From: Apium graveolens
Taxonomy: Eukaryota; Streptophyta; Magnoliopsida; Apiales; Apiaceae
Direction of reading: 5' to 3'
DNA: 64,000 bases
Assembly: GCF_009905375.1 (NCBI RefSeq)
Contig: NC_133647.1
Span: forward strand, 138,503,263 to 138,567,262
In this document: piece after piece, positions 58,617 through 64,000 of the stretch
Layout of the letters: every line of letters starts with the position of its first letter
Numbering within the stretch: the first letter of the stretch is position 1
The notes under the pieces: model-generated
Databases searched by the model: none
What the model saw: only the letters and a program-made list of their open reading frames with translations
Told to the model about the DNA's origin: nothing
Program-made: the position numbers and the translations under genes

Positions 58617-60079
58617 TGATAAGTGGCATTTTATACCACTTAGAACGTCTTAAAATGGCTTAAATTGGTGTCTTGAAATCAAGTATTTTGTGTACTTGAT
58701 GCGTTTTTCTAGTGTTTATGCATTTCAGGGTATTAGTTGCATTTCGGGGGAGGAATCATCAAGAATAAGCCTTGGCATGTGTTCACCATTGCGAGAGGAA
58801 AGGAATGGGCAGATTACGGTGAAGAAACGGAGCAAACCTGGATTTTTTCCAGTAGAGGCCTGCGCGCCCGCGCAGCAATGCTGAGCGGCCGCGCAGCAAC
58901 CTGCGTGCCCGCGCAGCTATGTTGGGCGGCCGCGCAGGGTCGGGGAAAAAGATAAATTATTTTAGACTTCTACTTCTGTTTGGCTTCCAACTTCTATGTA
59001 ATCTGAGTTTTATGGGACTATTATATAGGTAGATTTGAGACGTTTTCACGGAGAGTATTAAGGGGATTATGTTTTAGATTGTGTTTTACGCAAGAAGTGA
59101 AAGAGATAAGGAAGAAGACCGATTTAGCACACCGCAACGAAGAGGAAGCATATTTTCTTGTGATTCTTGTTTCGTTGTAACGTTGGATGCTAGTTTTCTT
59201 GCTTTGACTTATTTACTCTTGTGACGTACTCTGTTTTAATATAATTAGTTTAGTTATTATTTTCTTGTGTTTGTTTATCATGATTTCATATAAACCCATG
59301 ATGGCGATAAGTTCTATTATGGGCTAATCGTGATCATGGGGTTGCAAAGGATTTATTATGGAATTCTTTAGTTAATTGTTTAATACTTTAGTGTGTGATG
59401 ATTGCATGATATCTAGTATTGGTTGTGCGTATTCGTCTTATGTGCGTCGCGAACATATAAGATAGGGTGTTAATCTCTTGTGAAGCGAAGGTGGATCTTG
59501 AGATTTCGAACTTGCCATGCTAGCATAGGTTCATGTACGTTGAGCATGATTAGTGGGTAACTCTAACAGTTTTATTTGCCCTATGTAATCAAAAGGAATA
59601 ACTTGAGCTTAAATCGTTGTGTTGTCAATTTCTGTAGACATATAGGAACTCAACATAATTGATGACTATTCAACTTCTATCTTAATTGTGGATGCTTGGT
59701 AGAATGGTATTAGTACAATGAAAGTTGGCTTTTATCAGTTTAGTGTTATTCGATTAATATCATCACTGTCACATGCTAAAGGTAATCACAATGGCTATAG
59801 AAGGAAGTAATAATGAAGTTGTGATCTCATGAGTGTTTTATTATTGATAAATTGAAGTGTTAGTTAAGTGGTTAATTAAGTAGTTAATTATAGTTAATAG
59901 TTAATCAATAATTTTAAGTGTTATTATCTTAACATTGAGAAGTAATCATACATTGGTGAGTGAGTTTAATTAGACAATAATTTAGTCTGAGTCTCTGAGG
60001 GAACGAACTAGAAAATATTATATATTACTTGCGAACGCGTATACTTGTGTGAATATTAGCGCGTGTTTTCGCCCTAACA
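58617..60079 (+). repeat. H 3' LTR (1,463 bp)
   Basis: Same length as the 5' LTR and about 19 substitutions by eye with no indel. Several changes fall in the CG-rich tandem (58859-58942) as C/T or G/A differences. Confidence 0.95.
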
Positions 60080-61281
60080 GCGCGCGGCCGCGACGAAGCA
60101 GCGCGCGGCCGCGCTCAAGAAGCAGAAACTCAGCGCGCCCGTAATGAAGCAGCGCGCGGCCGCGCCAGGTCGGGGTGACAGAATTCTGTTTATATTGGGA
60201 TTTTGAGTGTTTGAAGCCCTGGTTAATTCTACAACATATATATACATAAATAAAGGTCGTTTTAGAAGGAGAGACGTACCAGAGCTAAGGAGAAGGCGTA
60301 AGAAGACCGTAGAGCACAATTCAACCAAGGAGAAGAAGATCTAGTTTATTCTTGTGATTCTTTATTTTAAGTTGTAACTTTGGATGCTAGTTTTCTTATT
60401 CTTGATCCTTTACTTTTGTTTCGTACTTGGTTTTATTAAGTATAAAGACTACGTTTATTATACCATGCTTTCATTGGAACCCACGTTGATGATGAGTCCG
60501 ATCTTGGGCTAATCATTATTGTGGGGTTCTAACAAATTCATTTATGGATTTCTTTAGTTAATTTGTTTCGATCCCTTAGTGTGTGGTGATTGTATGATAA
60601 CCTAGTTTTGGTTGCGCTTATTCATCTTATGAGCGTAGCGAACTTATAAGATAGTGTGTTAATCTTTAATGTAGCGAAAGTGAATTTAAGGGTTTAGAAC
60701 TTACCATGTTAGTATAGGTTCATGTATTCATTATGCATGATTCGTAAGTAATTTTAACCATCTTACTTGCCCTATGTAATCACGAGGGATAACTTGTGCG
60801 TTAAACCGTTATGTTGTCAAATTCTATAGACATTTAGGGTCTCAATATAATTGGTGTCGATTCAGCTTCTATCTCTTTTGTGGATGTCTGGTAGTATGGT
60901 ATTCGTACAACGGAAGTTGGCGTTTATTAGTTTCATGTTATCTGATTAGTGTCATCACCATTACATACTAAGGTTAAGAATAAAAAGGCTATTGAATGAA
61001 GTATTTAATGAAGTTAGAATCCAATATTTGTGTCATATATTATTTAATCTTTAATCTCTTAGTTTATGTTCTTTAGTATATTCTCTTAGTAAATATTAGT
61101 ATAAACAACCACAATTTGTTACTCATCATAGCATTGGATAATAACCATACTAGTGTTGCATAAATATATTGATTGAAATTAACCTAAACCTATTCCTGTG
61201 GGAACGAACTATAATTTATTCTATATTACTTGCGATCGCGTATACTTGCGTGAAATTTAGCGCATATTTTAGCGACTAACA
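60080..61281 (+). repeat. A2 3' LTR, right part
   Basis: It continues the GC-rich word interrupted at 20737. It contains three GC-rich units (60080-60170), GGTCGGGG, a TATA-like ACATATATATAC (60233-60244) and an end GCGACTAACA similar to the H end CGCCCTAACA. The rest is LTR sequence related to H. The A2 target duplication cannot be checked because its other end is not in the window. Confidence 0.8.
60233..60244 (+). promoter_or_regulatory. Possible A2 LTR TATA box
   Basis: ACATATATATAC lies about 65 bp after the GC-rich units, in the same relative place as the H LTR TATA-like box. Confidence 0.4.
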
Positions 61282-62541
61282 AAAGAGTTGACATATTTTT
61301 GTTCCATATACTTTGAGTCTCGAGTTGAAACAGCGCACAACTTGTTAGGTCGTAATGTAGTTGATGATCGCTCACGAGATCCACATAAACTCGAGGCATT
61401 TACATATCCGGTAGAGATCCTCGAAGCATATACTAATTACCATTTAGATGTGGATTCCCTACATATTGCAGCACATTATATTCTCACTAATATGTGTGAA
61501 GTGGCATTATGTATCACGTAAGCAATCAAATATTTTTATTCATAATTAACACTTTGAAATATTCTTCACGAACATATGATAATTACTATTTTCAGTATGT
61601 ATGAAGAAGAGGTTCGCAGTCGTAATACATATATATTGAGTGATACTGAGATGGATACAATGTTGAAGGCACATTTCTGGACATGGTTTCAAAATAAGGT
61701 ATTTTATCAAATGCACAAATTATATAAATTAAAAAATGTATTTATATACGTGTGTTTGATATGACTATTCCATTTCAGGTACAACACAACTATAAAAAAA
61801 TTCAATACCTATTGCAAGGTCCAGCTTCTTATGTGCTTTCTTACAAAAGATTCAAGGTCAACAGATACTCATTCAACCTAGAAAAATCAAGCTCTGGCAT
61901 ACTTGTGAAGGGAAGTTGTTATGGTGATAGTGGAAGCAATTACTACGGGACTTTATAAGAGATTCTCAAACTAACATATGATGGCGGAAATCAAGTGATT
62001 TTATTTAGATATCATTGGTATGATCATGTTAGGGGGTGTAAAGAAACACAAAAATGGAGTGCTTTTAATTGATCTTTATTCAAAACTGAAAGGAGATTAT
62101 GTTTACATTCTAGCAAGTCAAGCCACACAAGTGTACTATGCTCCTAGTGTGAAGAATCCCGATAGTAATATTTACACAATCATCATATGTAGACCTCAAT
62201 TGTTAAGTGGGAGAACATGGGATATTGATGTTGAACCCCTTCAAGAAGAAGTCTCAGATACCATTGTATTATATTTTTCCTCGAGATCGTTATTTGTTGA
62301 CTTTACGCAATATGAAATAAAAGAAGAGCGAGAAGAAGAACAAGAGCAACCAAATCAAGTGCAAAGTGAAGAAGAGAAAGAAAACGCAAGGGAAGGTGAA
62401 GAAGAAGAAGAAGAAGAAGAAGAAGAAGAAGAAGAAGAAGAAGAAGAAGAAGAAGAAGAAGAAGAAGAAGAAGAAGAAGAAGAAGAAGAAGAAGAAGAAG
62501 ATGGTTATGGTAGTATTGACGTTGAAAGTGGAGATGAGTAA
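61282..62541 (+). pseudogene. CACTA (En/Spm) transposase-type gene, 3' end: DUF4218 end and DUF4216, broken
   Basis: Three exon pieces read in register across two short introns: exon to 61517, intron 61518-61595 (GTAAGC...TTCAG), exon 61596-61698, intron 61699-61778, exon from 61779. The first piece reads E-L-T-Y-F-C-S then V-E-T-A-H-N, and C-E-V, as in the C-terminal part of the DUF4218 region of plant TNP2-type proteins. The last exon has Y-Y-G-T-L, L-T-Y-D-G-G and I-L-A-S-Q-A-T-Q-V-Y-Y, typical of DUF4216. It is broken by TAA at 61956-61958 and by an extra G in the run at 62031-62035. The C-terminus is a long glutamate run ending at 62541. The A2 LTR abuts it at 61281, so A2 probably inserted here. 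Confidence 0.75.
62398..62499 (+). repeat. (GAA)34 microsatellite in the CACTA gene end
   Basis: 34 perfect GAA units in frame encode a glutamate run near the end of the reading frame. This purine-only tract is a likely length-variable site. Confidence 0.95.
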
Positions 62542-62579
62542 AAAGGTATTTTTATCATTTTAGGCTAATTTCTATTCTT

Positions 62580-63500
62580 GTATTAATGAAAATATGTAGT
62601 GTGATATATTTGTGCAAGGAAATTGGATGATTTTATAATTCTAGCCATATTTTTATTTTAAATGACTTTTCAGTTTAACATTATCTTGAATTCACTTTTC
62701 TCATTTGATGGTTGGAAATATTATAAATGTATAAAATGATGTGTTAGTATAAAAAATGGACTATATATTATTTTAGGCAAATTTTGTTTAATTTTAAATG
62801 AATTAAAATGAATTTTCCATTTAATTACATTTTTCCAACTTTTTTCATAATCCTAATTTTTCACCAATTTTAAGGTTTGAAAATCTTAAAAATATGTAAT
62901 GTTATATGTTTGTGCAAAGAAATTTCAATCTAGGCATATTTCTACTTTTTAATAAATTAAAATGAATTTTCTTTAACTAACACTAGTCCAAACTAACTTT
63001 TTTCACAATGTTTAATTTTTAACATATTTGATGATTTAGAAATATTATAAATATTTAATTTAATGTGTCGGTCGAGAAAAATGAATATTTTTATCATTAA
63101 AGACACATTCCTAATTTGAAATGAATTAAAATGGATTTTTGGCTTACTAACACTATTTAAATCTAACTTTTCTTACTATTCAATCTTTCTATCCAATTGA
63201 CGGTTTGGAAATCTTACAAATGTATAATATGATGTGTTGGGGAAAATGATCAGACGATTTTTCACTCTAGGCAAATTTTTTAATTTTAAATAAAGTAATT
63301 TGAATTTTTCGTTTACTTGCATATTTCCAACTTTTTTCATAATACTAATTTTTTGAAAAATTTGAAGCTTTGGAAATATGAACAATATGTAATGTGATAT
63401 GTTTATGAAAAGAAATTTAGTGATTTTATCATTCTAGGCATATTTATAATTTTTAAAAATTAAGATTAATTTCCGGTTAATCCATCAAAATTTTCATATA
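62580..63500 (+). repeat. Diverged tandem array, about 165 bp per unit
   Basis: The word TGGAAAT(A/C)TT..AAATGTATAA.ATGATGTG recurs at about 62714, 62879, 63038, 63207 and 63372 (spacings 165, 159, 169 and 165), with a shorter unit starting at about 62588. Between these, each unit has a TCTAGGCA-like word, AATGAATTAAAATGAATTTTC and CTAACA...TTTTTTCA..AT. The array directly follows the CACTA transposase end, where CACTA elements often carry subterminal repeats. Confidence 0.75.
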
Positions 63501-64000
63501 AGATTTGTAATTGCTTTTGTTTTGCTATGATTCTTATATTATTTTGTCATAATAAGGTTTTACAGTCTGTTCCTTGGTTTGAAATGTCTGGTTGAGTGTT
63601 ACAGATTTTAATCATATATTGCTGCAGAGGGAAAAAGCTGCAATCTGTAATATCCGTATTCTGGGTAGTTTATGACGAAACATGAATTTCGTTGTTAGTA
63701 TGTGTTAATTACGATTGATAAATCGTCGTAAGTTATTTAGAATGCTTACTTATCGACCAACTCTATTATAGATATTATTTTCTTTTATCTTTTTATACAA
63801 AAAATTATATAACTACTTAAACTTTAACAACATGAACGAGAATCCTACATCAAAATTCGTTACAAGTAATATTTCATGTACATCGTTAATTGTTTTAGTC
63901 TATATCAAGCATATAAGATCTATGAGACAATTTTTTGAATTCATTTATTAGTACCATATCAACTAACAAATGATATGTTAAGTACTATATGTTCGTATAT
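63501..64000. other. AT-rich sequence with short palindromes; no gene seen
   Basis: No ORF or RNA gene is supported. Two CG-containing inverted repeats occur: ACGAAA...TTTCGT (about 63678-63694) and TTACGA...TCGTAA (about 63708-63731), a style seen in CACTA subterminal regions. A terminal CACTA word is not visible before the window ends. Confidence 0.5.

Larger units (their letters stand above)
20738..60079 (+). mobile_element. H: Athila-like LTR retrotransposon carrying two nested elements
   Basis: The LTRs at 20738-22200 and 58617-60079 are both exactly 1,463 bp and differ at about 19 positions by my count (about 1.3%). Total span is 39,342 bp; without T1, T2 and their duplications it is about 11.2 kb. 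It has a tRNA-Asp type primer site, gag-pol, an env-position ORF and a polypurine tract. The flanks are GCGTG (20733-20737) and GCGCG (60080-60084), a target duplication with one C/T change. It sits inside the A2 3' LTR. Confidence 0.92.

Noticed and set aside
62366..62563. Lysine-rich frame over the GAA run
   Set aside because: It is the same microsatellite read one base off; the glutamate frame continues the DUF4216 sequence.

Overview
The window is plant nuclear DNA made almost entirely of nested transposable elements. I see no intact host gene, rRNA, tRNA gene or CRISPR array. A flowering plant with a large, repeat-rich genome fits: Ty3/gypsy LTR retrotransposons with plant primer sites (initiator tRNA-Met and tRNA-Asp types), a chromodomain chromovirus, Athila-like elements with an extra ORF after pol, and a CACTA (En/Spm) transposase remnant. 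The sequence alone does not give the species. Element names below (K, T1-T3, H, A2) are local labels.

Layout from outside in. (1) The oldest layer seen is a broken CACTA-type gene end (61282-62541), followed by a diverged tandem array of about 165 bp and palindromes (62580-63740). (2) An Athila-like element, A2, appears to sit in that gene. Its pol tail, env-position ORF and 3' LTR occupy 15708-20737 and 60080-61281; its 5' half is missing or lies beyond the window. (3) A second Athila-like element, H (20738-60079, about 11.2 kb once its inserts are subtracted), sits inside the A2 3' LTR. (4) Two elements of about 14 kb with giant 4.3 kb LTRs, T1 (25715-39798, TSD CTGGA) and T2 (43752-57813, TSD TTGTT), sit inside H, in pol and after the env-position ORF. 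(5) On the left, a minus-strand relative, T3 (1-3404 plus 14739-15707), abuts A2 and was split by K (3405-14733, TSD GAATA), a Tekay-like chromovirus with a single uninterrupted 1536-codon gag-pol.

K is the only element with a complete coding region. H keeps a long open RNase H-integrase frame but has an in-frame stop in gag, a stop and a one-base deletion in RT, and stops in its last ORF. A2 is more decayed. T1-T3 are full of stops in both gag and pol.

Three points stand out. First, T1 and T2 have clean TSDs and nearly identical LTR pairs but share the same stop codons, and one of these is also in T3. The family therefore seems to have kept moving after its proteins were dead, presumably using another element's proteins. 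Second, T1 and T2 carry an RNase H-integrase segment upstream of gag in addition to a more decayed RNase H remnant in the normal place. Third, H and A2 each carry a GC-rich, CpG-dense cassette followed by a TATA-like box both in the LTR and just upstream of the env-position ORF. This suggests a duplicated promoter module for that ORF.
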